Counted from the stretch's first letter, positions 43,788 to 52,574 are shown. The stretch is DNA of 64,000 nt from Sphingomonas sp. IC081 (GCF_006874585.1 NZ_CP029761.1:3421001-3485000); one strand, 5' to 3'. Program-made: numbers and translations. Notes: generated from the sequence alone by a model not told the origin.

Positions 43788-45242
43788 ATGGCCCGGTTCG
43801 CGCTGCGTGCCGGGCTACTCACGGGGGGATGTCTGATACTGGCAACGGCCAGCGCACCGGCGCTGGCCGATACCCTCCGCGACGCGCTTGTCCTGGCCTA
43901 TCAGACCAACCCCACCCTCGAAGCCGCCCGCGCCCAGCAGCGCGCGACCGACGAGGGTGTTCCCATCGCCAAGGCCGCGGGACGCCCCTCGCTGAGCGCG
44001 ACCGGGACCTACACCGAATTTGTCCAGCAGAGCAGCAACGCCTATACCGCGCCTGACCGCGTGTTTACCGGGGCTGCCGATCTTGGCGTGCCGATCTATT
44101 CGGGCGGCGCCGTGCGCAGCCGCGTCGCGGCCGCCAGGATCCGCGTCGCCGCCGGGCAGGCGGACCTCAGAGGATCGGAAAGCGCGCTGTTCTCCTCGGT
44201 GGTCGCCGCCTACATGGACGTGATGCGGACCGAGGCGATCGTCGGCCTCAACCGCAAGAACGTGAACGTGCTGCAGGTCAACCTGCAGGCCACCAGCGAC
44301 CGTTTCGAGATCGGCGAACTGACCCGCACCGACGTCGCCCAGTCGCAGTCCCGCCTCGCGACCGCGCGCAGCGACTTGCGCACCGCCGAGGCCAACCTCG
44401 CCGCCGCGCGCGAGACCTATATCCGCCTGATCGGCAAGGCGCCCGAGACGCTCGACACCCCGCCGCCGCTGCCCAACCTGCCGGCCAGTGCCGAAGAGGC
44501 GGTGCAGAGCGCGCTCGATGCCAATCCCGACATCCTCGCCTCGCGCGAGCGCAGCAAGGCGGCGGAAAAGGACATCGACGTTGCCGGTGCCGGCCGCCTG
44601 CCGACCGTCTCGCTCTACACCTCGGGCACCTACAACAACTATCTCGGCACGCTGGGCGGCATCAACCATGCCGCGACCCCGCAGACCGACCGTTCGGCCA
44701 CCGCCGGTGCCCGGATCTCGATCCCGATCTTCCAGGGCGGCCTTCCCGCCGCCCAGCGCCGCCAGGCCCAGGCCACCGCCTCGGCCACGCTGGAACAGGA
44801 AATCGCCACCGAGCGCGACGTGATCGCCCAGGTGCGCTCCGCCTATACCGCGTGGATCGCGTCGAAGGACCTGATCGTCTCGACCCAGACCGCCGTCGAT
44901 GCCGCCGCGCTCAGCCTCGAGGGCGTGCGCGCGGAGAACTCGGTGGGCAACCGCACGATCCTCGACATTCTCAACGCCGAGCAGGAACTGCTCAATTCGC
45001 AGGTCCAGCTCGTCACCGCCCAGCGCAACGCCTATGTCGCCGGATTCAGCCTGCTCGCCGCGATGGGCCGGGCCGAGGCCCGCGACCTCAACCTCGACGG
45101 CGGCACGCTCTACGACCCGGCGGTCAACTACGACCGCGTGAAGGGCAAGTTCCTCGACTGGCAGAGCGACCCGGCGCCGGTGGCCAAGTCCACCCGCACC
45201 GTTGACACGCCGGTGCAGGACGGCGAAATTCGCGGGGAGTAA
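43788..45242 (+). CDS. TolC-family outer-membrane efflux protein
   Basis: A 484-residue outer-membrane channel. A Sec signal (about 1-27, ending ALA) is followed by two OEP repeats (about 30-225 and 235-430): SLSATGTYTEF, LGVPIYSGGAVRSRV, and ARISIPIFQGGLPAAQRRQA; RTVDTP near the C-terminus. It forms the exit duct for export with a periplasmic adaptor, which is not nearby. The C-terminal tail (about 455-484) is polar. It starts 2 bp after the PCMT-like gene. Confidence 0.92.
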   Translation: MARFALRAGLLTGGCLILATASAPALADTLRDALVLAYQTNPTLEAARAQQRATDEGVPIAKAAGRPSLSATGTYTEFVQQSSNAYTAPDRVFTGAADLGVPIYSGGAVRSRVAAARIRVAAGQADLRGSESALFSSVVAAYMDVMRTEAIVGLNRKNVNVLQVNLQATSDRFEIGELTRTDVAQSQSRLATARSDLRTAEANLAAARETYIRLIGKAPETLDTPPPLPNLPASAEEAVQSALDANPDILASRERSKAAEKDIDVAGAGRLPTVSLYTSGTYNNYLGTLGGINHAATPQTDRSATAGARISIPIFQGGLPAAQRRQAQATASATLEQEIATERDVIAQVRSAYTAWIASKDLIVSTQTAVDAAALSLEGVRAENSVGNRTILDILNAEQELLNSQVQLVTAQRNAYVAGFSLLAAMGRAEARDLNLDGGTLYDPAVNYDRVKGKFLDWQSDPAPVAKSTRTVDTPVQDGEIRGE

Positions 45243-45337
45243 CTCTCTCTTAACCGTGATTCGCGGACAAGCATGGGGTGCGCGCCGCAGGGATGGTCCC
45301 GGCGGCGCGAAACGGGGCGCAAGGTGGGGCCTGGGCA

Positions 45338-45805
45338 ATGCGGCAGAATGGTGAACCCTCGGTCGAGGAGATCCTCCAGTCGATCAAGCAGGTGATCGCG
45401 CGCGACAACCGGGCGATGGCCCGTAGCGAACGCCAGCGCCGCGCCGGCGAACCCGCGCGCCCGCACACGCATGCCGCCACCGGCGCCGCCACTTACGAGG
45501 ACGATGTCTTCGAACTGCCCGAGGCCGCCGAACTCGATCCCGCCGATGACATGCTCGCCGAGGAGCCGGCGCTGCTCGACGACGATGCCCGCGTGTCGAT
45601 GCGCGAATCGCTGGCAGCCCTCGCCATGCTGTCGGAGCCCGGGGTGCCGCCGCAGATCGTCCGCTCGGGCGAAACCTCGCTCGAAGGGCTGACCCGCGAA
45701 CTGCTGCGCCCGGCGCTGGCCGAATGGCTCGACAAGAACCTGCCGCCGATGGTCGAACGCCTCGTCGCCGCCGAAATCGCCCGCATCGTCGGCAAGAAGC
45801 TCTGA
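45338..45805 (+). CDS. PopZ-like protein (DUF2497)
   Basis: A 155-residue acidic polar-organising protein. The N-terminal [14 protein letters not shown] motif binds partners in PopZ, the centre is Asp/Glu/Pro-rich and low in structure, and the C-terminus ([30 protein letters not shown]) is the oligomerisation domain of the DUF2497/PopZ family. In Caulobacter, PopZ anchors the centromere at the pole; the same role here is inference. ATG 45338 gives the family N-terminus. Confidence 0.88.
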   Translation: MRQNGEPSVEEILQSIKQVIARDNRAMARSERQRRAGEPARPHTHAATGAATYEDDVFELPEAAELDPADDMLAEEPALLDDDARVSMRESLAALAMLSEPGVPPQIVRSGETSLEGLTRELLRPALAEWLDKNLPPMVERLVAAEIARIVGKKL

Positions 45806-45818
45806 CAGGCTGGAGAAT

Positions 45819-45841
45819 GGGGACTGGGGACTGGGGACTGG
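45819..45841. repeat. 7-bp tandem repeat (GGGGACT)3
   Basis: Three perfect copies of GGGGACT (45819-45839) plus GG between the PopZ-like gene and the thioesterase gene. Confidence 0.85.
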
Positions 45842-45873
45842 ACCTCGGCGCCCCGGCTTCCTAACTCGGTCCC

Positions 45874-46305
45874 ATGGCAAGACCCGATCCAGCGCTGCTC
45901 GACACCGCGCGTTACCCGTTTTCGTGCGCGATCGAGCCGCGCTTCAGCGATCTCGATCTCAATCACCACATCAACAACGTCGCCATGGCCGGCATGCTCG
46001 AGGACGGGCGCGTGCGCTTCTACCGCGCCGCCAGCGGTCAGGACGACTTCGCGGGACTGGCGACGATGGTCGCCAGCATCGCCATCGAATACCTCGGCGA
46101 GACCCACTATCCGGAAACGCTGACCATTCACGGCGCCATCGAGAAGCTGGGGCAAAGCAGCCAGCAGGTCGTCCAGATCGTCACCCAGGGCGGCAAGCCG
46201 GTGGTCTTTGCCCGCACGGTGATCGTCATGGTCGGCCCGCAAGGCCCGGCGCCGCTGCCGGAGGCCTATCGCGCCCGCGCCGCCGGGTGGTCGCTGCGCC
46301 CGTGA
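45874..46305 (+). CDS. acyl-CoA thioesterase, 4HBT family
   Basis: A 143-residue hotdog-fold enzyme. [18 protein letters not shown] carries the 4HBT Asp in the family position, followed by the beta-strands [29 protein letters not shown]. It is similar to 4-hydroxybenzoyl-CoA/YbgC-type thioesterases. Its stop overlaps the next gene as GTGA. Substrate unknown. Confidence 0.85.
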   Translation: MARPDPALLDTARYPFSCAIEPRFSDLDLNHHINNVAMAGMLEDGRVRFYRAASGQDDFAGLATMVASIAIEYLGETHYPETLTIHGAIEKLGQSSQQVVQIVTQGGKPVVFARTVIVMVGPQGPAPLPEAYRARAAGWSLRP

Positions 46306-46676
46306 CGGCCTCGCAGCACGAGATCGCCAAGGCGCAGGAAGCCCTCGCCAAGGCCGGCGGCGACCAGATTCGGCGCCACATCTTCCTTTGCGCCGAACCG
46401 CAGAAAGGCGAATGCTGCTCGCCGGAAAAGGGCGCGGCGGCCTGGAAATACCTCAAGAAGCGGCTGAAGCAGCTTGGCCTCGACGGCAACGGGGGAATCG
46501 CGCGCAGCAAGGCAGACTGCCTGCGCATCTGCTTTGCAGGGCCGGTGGCGGTCGTCTGGCCCGACGGCGTCTGGTATCACTCCTGCACCGAAGAGGTGCT
46601 GGAACGGATCATCCAGCAGCACCTGATCGGCGGCGAACCGGTCGAGGAATTCCGTCTCCGCACCGCTCCGGCCTGA
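46302..46676 (+). CDS. thioredoxin-like [2Fe-2S] ferredoxin
   Basis: A 124-residue ferredoxin of the thin (NuoE-like/thioredoxin-fold) class. Cluster ligands are likely in [17 protein letters not shown] and [20 protein letters not shown]. It starts with GTG at 46302, coupled to the thioesterase gene. A small electron carrier with unknown partner. Confidence 0.85.
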   Translation: MTASQHEIAKAQEALAKAGGDQIRRHIFLCAEPQKGECCSPEKGAAAWKYLKKRLKQLGLDGNGGIARSKADCLRICFAGPVAVVWPDGVWYHSCTEEVLERIIQQHLIGGEPVEEFRLRTAPA

Positions 46677-46691
46677 CGCTTGCCCCCCGTG

Positions 46692-46997
46692 TTACTGGTC
46701 CTCTTGCTCGTCCTCGAAAGGGTCGACGATCGATTCGTCGTGCCCGGTCCCGCTCGACAGGAAGGCCAGCCCCATCAGCGCCGAGGCCAGCAGCATCGAG
46801 AACCCCACGCCGACCGCGGTGGCGATGTAGAAGTGGACCGAAACCGTTCCGTTCGAACGGTAAAGCAGGATCACCGAGGCCAGCACCAGCCCCACGGTGA
46901 CGATCATCATGTAGGCCATGATCCGGCGATAGCGCGCCCAGGCATGGGCGGCCTTTTCGGGATCCTCGAGAGGCGAGCGCGGGAACATGCGGCCCAT
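46692..46997 (-). CDS. two-helix membrane protein, unknown function
   Basis: A 101-residue membrane protein with two helices (YMMIVTVGLVLASVILLY; YIATAVGVGFSMLLASALMGLAFL) and an acidic C-terminus (DPFEDEQEDQ). No family name can be given. Charged N-terminus SPLEDPEKAAHAWARYRR suggests a cytosolic tail. It is convergent with the thin ferredoxin gene, 15 bp apart. Confidence 0.65.
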   Translation of the reverse strand: MGRMFPRSPLEDPEKAAHAWARYRRIMAYMMIVTVGLVLASVILLYRSNGTVSVHFYIATAVGVGFSMLLASALMGLAFLSSGTGHDESIVDPFEDEQEDQ

Positions 46998-47163
46998 GTG
47001 GCGCGTCCCAGGGCCGCTAGCAAGCGAATCCCGCAGGCCATCCCGGCGCGGGTCCTAAGCGCAGCCTAGGCAAACGGACGAAGTGGCGGCGCGCCTGCGG
47101 CTGTGATAATCTCGAGTCCGCGAACCGTACAACGGGGGCGTGAGGAGAGGAGAGACGCGAACA

Positions 47164-47589
47164 ATGACGATTGCGCGCATTATCGAGGGCCGGGGGCCCG
47201 TCCAGACCTGCCAGATCGATACCGTCGTCAGCGAGGCCGCCGGGATTCTGGCGCAGCGACGCATCGGTGCCCTGCCGATCATGGACGGCGAAACGCTCGT
47301 CGGCATCTTTTCCGAACGCGACGTGCTCTACCGCCTGCATGACAGCGGCCCGGACATGCTGCAAAAACCCGTTGCCGAAGTGATGACCTCGCCGCCGGTG
47401 ACGGTCGAACCTTCCACCCCGGTGCTGAGCGCGCTGGCGCTGATGACCCGGCGCCGCATCCGCCACCTGCCGGTGGTCCAGGACGGGCGCATGGTCGGCT
47501 TCGTCTCGATCGGCGACCTGGTGAAATACCGCATCGACAAGGTGGAATCCGAAGCCGCCGCGATGCGCGACTATATCCAGATGGCCTGA
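47164..47589 (+). CDS. CBS-domain pair protein
   Basis: A 141-residue stand-alone CBS pair. CBS1 (about 8-60; TCQIDTVVSEAAGILAQRRIGALPIMDGETLVGIFSERDV) and CBS2 (about 72-128; VMTSPPVTVEPSTPVLSALALM, HLPVVQDGRMVGFVSIGDLVK). Such proteins bind adenine nucleotides and regulate partners. GGAGAGGAGAG precedes ATG 47164; a GTG at 47140 is unlikely. Followed by a repeat hairpin. Confidence 0.9.
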   Translation: MTIARIIEGRGPVQTCQIDTVVSEAAGILAQRRIGALPIMDGETLVGIFSERDVLYRLHDSGPDMLQKPVAEVMTSPPVTVEPSTPVLSALALMTRRRIRHLPVVQDGRMVGFVSIGDLVKYRIDKVESEAAAMRDYIQMA

Positions 47590-47598
47590 GTCCGTCTG

Positions 47599-47650
47599 AA
47601 AATCCGCCTTCGGCGGATTTTGGGGGGAGGGGGCCGGTACCGCCCCCAAA
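47599..47650. repeat. palindromic intergenic repeat, copy C (half element)
   Basis: Small hairpin AAAATCCGCC-TTC-GGCGGATTTT (47599-47621), then GGGGGGAGGGGGCCGGTACCGCCCCC, which matches one arm of copies A and D; the other arm is missing. The hairpin may serve as terminator for the CBS gene. Confidence 0.75.
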
Positions 47651-47687
47651 CCTTGCCGGAACGCGCCGCGAGGCTTACATCGCGGGC

Positions 47688-48017
47688 ATGGACCAGACCG
47701 TAACACTCAGCCCCTCGGCAGCGGCGCGCGTCGCCGCGATCGCCGAAAAGCAGGGCAAGCCCGCGATCCTTCGCCTCTCGGTGGAAGGCGGCGGCTGCTC
47801 GGGCTTCCAGTACAAGTTCGGCCTCGCCGAAGCGCCCGAAGCCGACGATGCGGTGGCCGAGACCGATGGCGTGCGCCTCGTTGTCGATTCCGTCAGCCTC
47901 GACCTCGTCAGTGGCTGCGTGGTCGATTACGTGGAATCGCTTGGCGGCGCCGCGTTCCGGGTCGAGAATCCCCAGGCCGCCGCCGGCTGCGGCTGCGGGT
48001 CCAGCTTCTCCGTATGA
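47688..48017 (+). CDS. erpA: A-type Fe-S insertion protein ErpA
   Basis: A 109-residue A-type carrier distinct from SufA at 40.9 kb. VEGGGCSGFQYKFGL and the C-terminal AAGCGCGSSFSV carry the three cluster cysteines. ErpA delivers clusters to targets such as IspG/IspH and respiratory enzymes in other bacteria. Its stop overlaps the xth start (ATGA). Confidence 0.94.
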   Translation: MDQTVTLSPSAAARVAAIAEKQGKPAILRLSVEGGGCSGFQYKFGLAEAPEADDAVAETDGVRLVVDSVSLDLVSGCVVDYVESLGGAAFRVENPQAAAGCGCGSSFSV

Positions 48018-48790
48018 AAAAGATCGCCACGTTCAACATCAACGGGGTCAAGGCACGCCTGCCCCGCCTGCTCGAATGGCTGGAAGAGACCCGCCCCTCG
48101 GTCGCCTGCCTGCAGGAGATCAAGAGCCAGGACGAGGGCTTCCCGATCGCCGAGTTCGAGAAGATCGGCTATCAGGGCATCTGGCATGGCCAGAAGGGCT
48201 TCAACGGCGTCGCCATCCTTGCCGATGGCGAAAAGCCGGTCGAGATCCAGCGCGGGCTGGAGGGTGAGCCCGAGGACGACCATTCGCGCTATCTCGAAGC
48301 GGACGTGTTCGGCCTGCGGGTCGTGTGCATCTACCTGCCCAACGGCAACCCGGTGCCCGGCCCCAAGTTCGACTACAAGCTGCGCTGGATGGAGCGCCTG
48401 CGCCGCCGCATGGCCGCGATCCGGGCCGAGGAAGTGCCCGCGATCATCACCGGCGACTACAACGTGATCCCGACCGATCAGGACATCTGGTCGCCGTCCG
48501 CGATGGCCGCCGACGCGCTGATGCAGCCGGAATCGCGCGACGCCTATTTCCGCCTGCTCGGCGACGGCTGGACCGACGCCGTGGCCACGCACAACCCGCG
48601 CGGCGGCATGTGGACCTTCTGGGACTACCAGGCCGGCGCCTGGCAGCGCGACCACGGCTTCCGCATCGACCATGCGCTGCTCTCGCCCGAACTGGCCGAC
48701 CGGCTGCACGCCTGCGGCATCGACAAGGCCTATCGCGGCCGCGAGAAGGCCAGCGACCATACCCCGGTCTGGGTGCAGCTCCGGGACTGA
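48014..48790 (+). CDS. xth: exodeoxyribonuclease III
   Basis: AP endonuclease/3'-5' exonuclease for base-excision repair. The 258-residue EEP-fold protein has KIATFNINGVKARLPRL, the metal Glu in CLQEIKSQDEGFP, TGDYNVIPTD, and SDHTPVWV at the C-terminus (catalytic His). ATGA overlap with erpA, so the two are co-transcribed. Confidence 0.95.
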   Translation: MKKIATFNINGVKARLPRLLEWLEETRPSVACLQEIKSQDEGFPIAEFEKIGYQGIWHGQKGFNGVAILADGEKPVEIQRGLEGEPEDDHSRYLEADVFGLRVVCIYLPNGNPVPGPKFDYKLRWMERLRRRMAAIRAEEVPAIITGDYNVIPTDQDIWSPSAMAADALMQPESRDAYFRLLGDGWTDAVATHNPRGGMWTFWDYQAGAWQRDHGFRIDHALLSPELADRLHACGIDKAYRGREKASDHTPVWVQLRD

Positions 48791-48800
48791 TTGTTTGACA

Positions 48801-48895
48801 ATCCGCCATGGGCGGATCTTGCGGCACCGGCCCTCTCCCCCACCCGACCACCCAAGAGAGTACCCTGTAGGGTGGGGGCGAGGGCCGGGTACCGC
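48801..48895. repeat. palindromic intergenic repeat, copy D
   Basis: Small hairpin ATCCGCC-ATG-GGCGGAT (48801-48817), then GCGGCACCGGCCCTCTCCCC (from 48821) facing GGGTGGGGGCGAGGGCCGGG...ACCGC (48870-48895). Same architecture as copy A. Confidence 0.85.
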
Positions 48896-48935
48896 ACGCA
48901 AAATGCCCTCACGGGCATTGTTCAAGCCAGCAAAC

Positions 48936-48976
48936 GAGAACGGGCCCGGAAGCGATGTGCTTCCGGGCCCGTTCTC
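48936..48976. terminator. 18-bp perfect hairpin between xth and the cell-wall hydrolase
   Basis: GAGAACGGGCCCGGAAGC (48936-48953) and GCTTCCGGGCCCGTTCTC (48959-48976) with loop GATGT. It serves the convergent xth and hydrolase transcripts; a smaller AATGCCC hairpin sits at 48902-48919. Confidence 0.75.
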
Positions 48977-49021
48977 TCATGTTCGGAACGGAGGCGGGTA
49001 TAAGCCCGCGATCCGCTATCC

Positions 49022-49669
49022 TCAGCGATAGAAGATGTGATCGTCGACCTGAGCGATCTTGGTCAGGCGCCACTTGGGCGAGACGCGCTTGGCGTGGAAG
49101 AACAGGGCGTCGTCCGCCTCGCTCTTCCAGCTTTCTTCCACCGCGATACGGGCGATGGCCAGCGCTTCGCGCCAGTCGGCCGAAGACTCGCGGATGCTGG
49201 GCATGTGCTTGCCCTGCACGAACGAGAACTGGCCCGGCTGATAGACCACGCCGCAGTAGCTGGCGGGGAAACGACCGGATTCGGCGCGGTTGATGACCAC
49301 GCGGCCCACGGCAAGCTGGCCTTCCAGCGTTTCGCCGCGGGCTTCGAAATAGATGGCGCCGGCAAGGCAGCGCGTCTGGCGATCGACCGAACCGCCGCTG
49401 GGCTGCATGGCAACCAGTTCGGCAAGGGATTCGGCGTCCTGCGGATCGCTTTGGCTGGCATCTTCGGCCTGGCTGTCCGTCACGGCTGCCCCGTCGGTGG
49501 GGAGGGACTGGACGACCGGCGTCGAAACGAATGCCGTCTGGGTTTCCGATTTAGCCGCAACCAGAACCGGCTGGTTTGCGGCAGCGCCCGAACCCTGTGC
49601 GCTGAAGAGGGCGGTCATAACCGTTGCAGCAAGCGCGACCACGCTTGCCCACTGCACTTTGCTTCGCAT
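49022..49669 (-). CDS. SleB-type cell-wall hydrolase
   Basis: A 215-residue secreted hydrolase. A signal-type N-terminus (VVALAATVMTALFSA) precedes a linker (about 30-95) and the hydrolase_2/SleB domain (about 100-215) with RCLAGAIYFEARGETLEGQLAVGRVVINR, containing the catalytic Glu, and CGVVYQPGQFSF, FFHAKRVSPKW. It acts on peptidoglycan. ATG 49669 is preferred over TTG one codon earlier. Confidence 0.88.
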   Translation of the reverse strand: MRSKVQWASVVALAATVMTALFSAQGSGAAANQPVLVAAKSETQTAFVSTPVVQSLPTDGAAVTDSQAEDASQSDPQDAESLAELVAMQPSGGSVDRQTRCLAGAIYFEARGETLEGQLAVGRVVINRAESGRFPASYCGVVYQPGQFSFVQGKHMPSIRESSADWREALAIARIAVEESWKSEADDALFFHAKRVSPKWRLTKIAQVDDHIFYR

Positions 49670-49859
49670 CAAATCTTGTTCAAAGGCGGTGAACCAGTCC
49701 GACGCAGGCGGGAACGAAAGGCTCTTTGGAGCGTTATCGTTCGCAAATCCTGCCGACGATTCCCCGTCTGCGTGCTAGCCAGGCGGACCGAATTGTTGCC
49801 CAAGCCGCATTCGCGTCTGGAGGGCCACTTAACTTGCGGGCCGTGCAAGTCAACCTGAA

Positions 49860-50192
49860 TTAGCCGCCGATGCCGATGAGTCGTTCGGGTCTTGCGACAT
49901 CCAGTTCGACGATCCAGAGGTCCGGGTCCTGCGCCCCGCGCTTTTCGACATAGTCCGAAAAGTCCCGCGAATCGGGCGTTTCCTGCCGTTTCGAACACGT
50001 CCAGGCGCGGCTGCCATCGAGCTGCGGCATGCGTTCGTAAGCCCTTGCATCGCGACCGTTTTCGAGCAGCACGAGCATGATCGTCCCGGCGTCGCGTTCA
50101 CCCTTTTGCATAACCATGCCAAACCCGCCGGCACTTTCGGCGGTACGGATCAGGGCACCGACCTCGAGGTGCGCGGGCAGGCGGGCATCCAT
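49860..50192 (-). CDS. DUF1491 protein
   Basis: A 110-residue small protein of the alphaproteobacterial DUF1491 family. Motifs are HLEVGALIRTAESAGGFGMV, RDAGTIMLVLLENGRDA, AYERMPQLDG and DPDLWIVELDVA. No signal peptide. It starts 3 bp after the thioesterase gene; last gene of the hpf-ptsN run. Function unknown. Confidence 0.85.
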   Translation of the reverse strand: MDARLPAHLEVGALIRTAESAGGFGMVMQKGERDAGTIMLVLLENGRDARAYERMPQLDGSRAWTCSKRQETPDSRDFSDYVEKRGAQDPDLWIVELDVARPERLIGIGG

Positions 50193-50195
50193 GGA

Positions 50196-50714
50196 TCAGG
50201 CGACCCCGGCGTAGCCGGGCAGGCCCGAAAGCGCGATGCGCGAACGCATGAACGTGCCGGTGCCGCGCCCCACTTCGTCCCCGGCTTCATCGATCAGCCG
50301 GGATTCGGCGACCAGCACCCGGCGGCGGCCACTCACCCAGCGCCCTTCGGCGACGATCGAGCCGCCCTTGATGGGCTTGCTCAGCAAGAGATTGAACGAG
50401 GTGGTCAACAGGAAACGGTCGGTGACCAGCGTATTGGCCGCATAGAAGGCGGCATCGTCGAGCATCTTGAAATAGATCGTGCCATGCGCGGCGCCCGCCG
50501 CGTGGAAGCACGAAGGATCGACATCGAACCGGATCCGCGCCAGCCCCTCGCCGGGAACCTCCAGCCGCGACGTGAACAGCCCGTTGATCGGTGCCGAGGC
50601 ATAAAGGCCTTCGAGCGCCCGCCAGTGCAGGGCCGCGCCGCTGGCGTCGGCTCCGCTGACTTCGGGGTCGATCCCAGACACTGTGGAACCGACCTCGGAG
50701 TCCTCAGGCGGCAT
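50196..50714 (-). CDS. PaaI-family thioesterase
   Basis: A 172-residue hotdog-fold thioesterase. GLFTSRLEVPGEGLARIRFDVDPSCFHAAGAAHGTIYFKMLDDAAFYAANTL spans the core, with the HG-type loop at AAHGTIYF. ATG 50714 overlaps the ptsN end by 11 bp, supporting this start over longer frames. Probable cytosolic acyl-CoA cleavage; substrate unknown. Confidence 0.8.
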   Translation of the reverse strand: MPPEDSEVGSTVSGIDPEVSGADASGAALHWRALEGLYASAPINGLFTSRLEVPGEGLARIRFDVDPSCFHAAGAAHGTIYFKMLDDAAFYAANTLVTDRFLLTTSFNLLLSKPIKGGSIVAEGRWVSGRRRVLVAESRLIDEAGDEVGRGTGTFMRSRIALSGLPGYAGVA

Positions 50715-51165
50715 CGCGGTCGATGACATTGCTGATGAGGCTGTAGATCGCCTCGGTGCCGGGCGCATCGATCAGCGCCTCGTGCATCCGTTCATCGCGC
50801 ATCATGCGCGAGATCGCGGCAAGGGCATGGAGATGGGCAGCGCCCGCCGCTTCGGGCGAGAGCAGACCGAACACGATGTCGATCGGCATGCCGTCGGCCG
50901 CTTCGAATTCCACGGGAGAATCGAGCCGGATAAACACCGCGACGGGACGGGTGATACCGTTCATGCGGGCATGGGGAATGGCAATTCGACGACCGAATCC
51001 GGTGCTGCCGAGCGCCTCGCGTTCGAGAATGCGGGTCAGCACCATCTCGCGGTCGAGCCCGTAGACGGTGTGGAATACTTCGGCAAGGCGGCTCAGGATG
51101 GACGCTTTGGTGTCTGCGCTGGCCGTGGTCACGGCATCGGGCAACAGAGTGAAAAGACTGCTCAT
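50704..51165 (-). CDS. ptsN: nitrogen-regulatory PTS IIA protein (PtsN/EIIANtr)
   Basis: A 153-residue phosphocarrier of the PTS-Ntr system. PTS EIIA-2 signatures are GSTGFGRRIAIPHARM with phospho-acceptor His65, and AVFIRLDSPVEFEAADG, FGLLSPEAAGAAHLHALA. It links PTS phosphorylation to regulation of potassium/nitrogen functions in relatives. hpf lies 127 bp upstream; rpoN is not adjacent. Confidence 0.93.
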   Translation of the reverse strand: MSSLFTLLPDAVTTASADTKASILSRLAEVFHTVYGLDREMVLTRILEREALGSTGFGRRIAIPHARMNGITRPVAVFIRLDSPVEFEAADGMPIDIVFGLLSPEAAGAAHLHALAAISRMMRDERMHEALIDAPGTEAIYSLISNVIDRDAA

Positions 51166-51218
51166 TTTCGGTTCTGATTCTGATTTAAGATCGGTTGCTA
51201 ATGGTTAAACGTCCACAA

Positions 51219-51237
51219 CCCCCGGGGGTACCGGGGG
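51219..51237 (-). terminator. hairpin between hpf and ptsN
   Basis: CCCCCGG-GGGTA-CCGGGGG, 7-bp stem. On the minus strand it follows hpf, but the downstream T content is low, so any termination is weak; it may be a processing or attenuating structure. Confidence 0.4.
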
Positions 51238-51291
51238 CTGCTTCCTCTCCTCCGATCAGAAGTGCAGGCGCCGGGAGACGCTGTGGTCGCG

Positions 51292-51864
51292 TCAGTGCGG
51301 CTCGACCCAGCCAATCGAACCGTCGCCGCGGCGGTAAACCATATTATGACGGCCAGTGCCAGCGTTTTTGAACAGCAATGCCGTGGTATTACGCAGGTCC
51401 AGCATCATCACCGCGTCCGAAACCGTGGCCTCGGGAACGTCGACGCGGGTCTCGGCAATGACCACGGGGGCGTCCTCGACCTCGGCCTCGTGATCGTCTT
51501 CGACAAGCGTGTCTTCAAAGATCGTATAGGCGGCTTCCTCGGCGGCGACGGCAAAGGCAGTCTGCTCGTGGCGGTCCTTGATGCGGCGCTTGTAGCGGCG
51601 CAGCTGCTTGTCGATCTTCTCCGATGCCTGGTCGAGCGCGACATGGGCGTCCTGGGCAAGGCCAGTGCCCTTCAGCACGAGATTCTGCATCACGTGCATG
51701 ATGATATCGCAGCGGAAAGCCCCGGCGGGCGCACGACCGAACGTGACATGCGACGACAGCGCGCGGCTGAAGTACTTGTCGATGATCGTCGTCAGTCGTT
51801 CGCTGGTGTGGATCTGCAGGGCCTCGCCAGTTTCAACCTGGTGACCAGAGACGCGGATGTCCAT
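51292..51864 (-). CDS. hpf: ribosome hibernation promoting factor, long form
   Basis: A 190-residue long HPF. The N-terminal S30AE domain (about 1-100; VSGHQVETGEALQIHTSERLTTIIDKYF, HVALDQASEKIDKQLRRYKRR) is followed by the C-terminal dimerisation domain (about 135-190; DAVMMLDLRNTTALLFKNAGTGRHNMVYRRGDGSIGW). The long form makes 100S ribosome dimers. Located next to ptsN as in many Proteobacteria. Confidence 0.94.
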   Translation of the reverse strand: MDIRVSGHQVETGEALQIHTSERLTTIIDKYFSRALSSHVTFGRAPAGAFRCDIIMHVMQNLVLKGTGLAQDAHVALDQASEKIDKQLRRYKRRIKDRHEQTAFAVAAEEAAYTIFEDTLVEDDHEAEVEDAPVVIAETRVDVPEATVSDAVMMLDLRNTTALLFKNAGTGRHNMVYRRGDGSIGWVEPH

Positions 51865-51890
51865 GAGCGAATACTCCTTCTGCTATGATA

Positions 51891-52574
51891 TCATTCACCC
51901 CAGAGCGGGGTATCGACCGACTTGAGAAACGCCTCGTGAAGAGAAAGTTCCGCTTCGGTAGCCGCGTGGGGACGCGGCTGGCGGAAGGGCCGGTCCTTGC
52001 GCACAAGGACTTTGGCTTCCGCCACGATTTCAGTGGTTTCGGCCCCCAGTTCGAGACCGATCTGGCGACCGCCGCGCAGCTCGACATAGACCTGCGCCAG
52101 CAGTTCCGCGTCTAGAAGCGCGCCGTGTTTGGTACGATGACTTCGATCAATTCCGTAACGCGTGCAAAGCGCATCGAGCGAAAGCTTGGCGCCGGGATGG
52201 CGCACCTTGGCGAGCGCGACCGTATCGACCATGCGCGAACGATCGACCTTGGGCAGCCCGATCCGGTCCAGTTCGTGATCGATGAAGTTGAAGTCGAACG
52301 CGGCATTGTGCGCGATCATCGGGCTGTCCTCGATGAAGTCGAGGAAGTCCTGCGCGCCTTGCGCGAACAGCGGCTTGTCGGCGAGGAAGGCGTCGGACAG
52401 TCCGTGCACCGCCTCGGCCTCGGCCGGCATCGACCGTTCGGGGTTGAAATAGGCGTGGTAGCTGCGCCCGGTCAGCACCCGGTTGACCATCTCGATGCAG
52501 CCGATTTCGACCAGTCGGTCCCCGTTCTTGGGGTCGAATCCCGTGGTTTCGGTATCGAAGATGATCTCTCGCAT
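51891..52574 (-). CDS. dnaQ: DNA polymerase III epsilon subunit
   Basis: Proofreading 3'-5' exonuclease of the replicase. The 227-residue DEDDh protein has FDTETTGFDP (Asp7, Glu9), HGLSDAFLADKPLF, AHNAAFDFNFIDHEL and the His-Asp motif HGALLDAELLA. It lies in the coaE-dnaQ order typical of the left side of the alphaproteobacterial origin region. The RBS (AGAG) is upstream of ATG 52574. Confidence 0.95.
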   Translation of the reverse strand: MREIIFDTETTGFDPKNGDRLVEIGCIEMVNRVLTGRSYHAYFNPERSMPAEAEAVHGLSDAFLADKPLFAQGAQDFLDFIEDSPMIAHNAAFDFNFIDHELDRIGLPKVDRSRMVDTVALAKVRHPGAKLSLDALCTRYGIDRSHRTKHGALLDAELLAQVYVELRGGRQIGLELGAETTEIVAEAKVLVRKDRPFRQPRPHAATEAELSLHEAFLKSVDTPLWGE

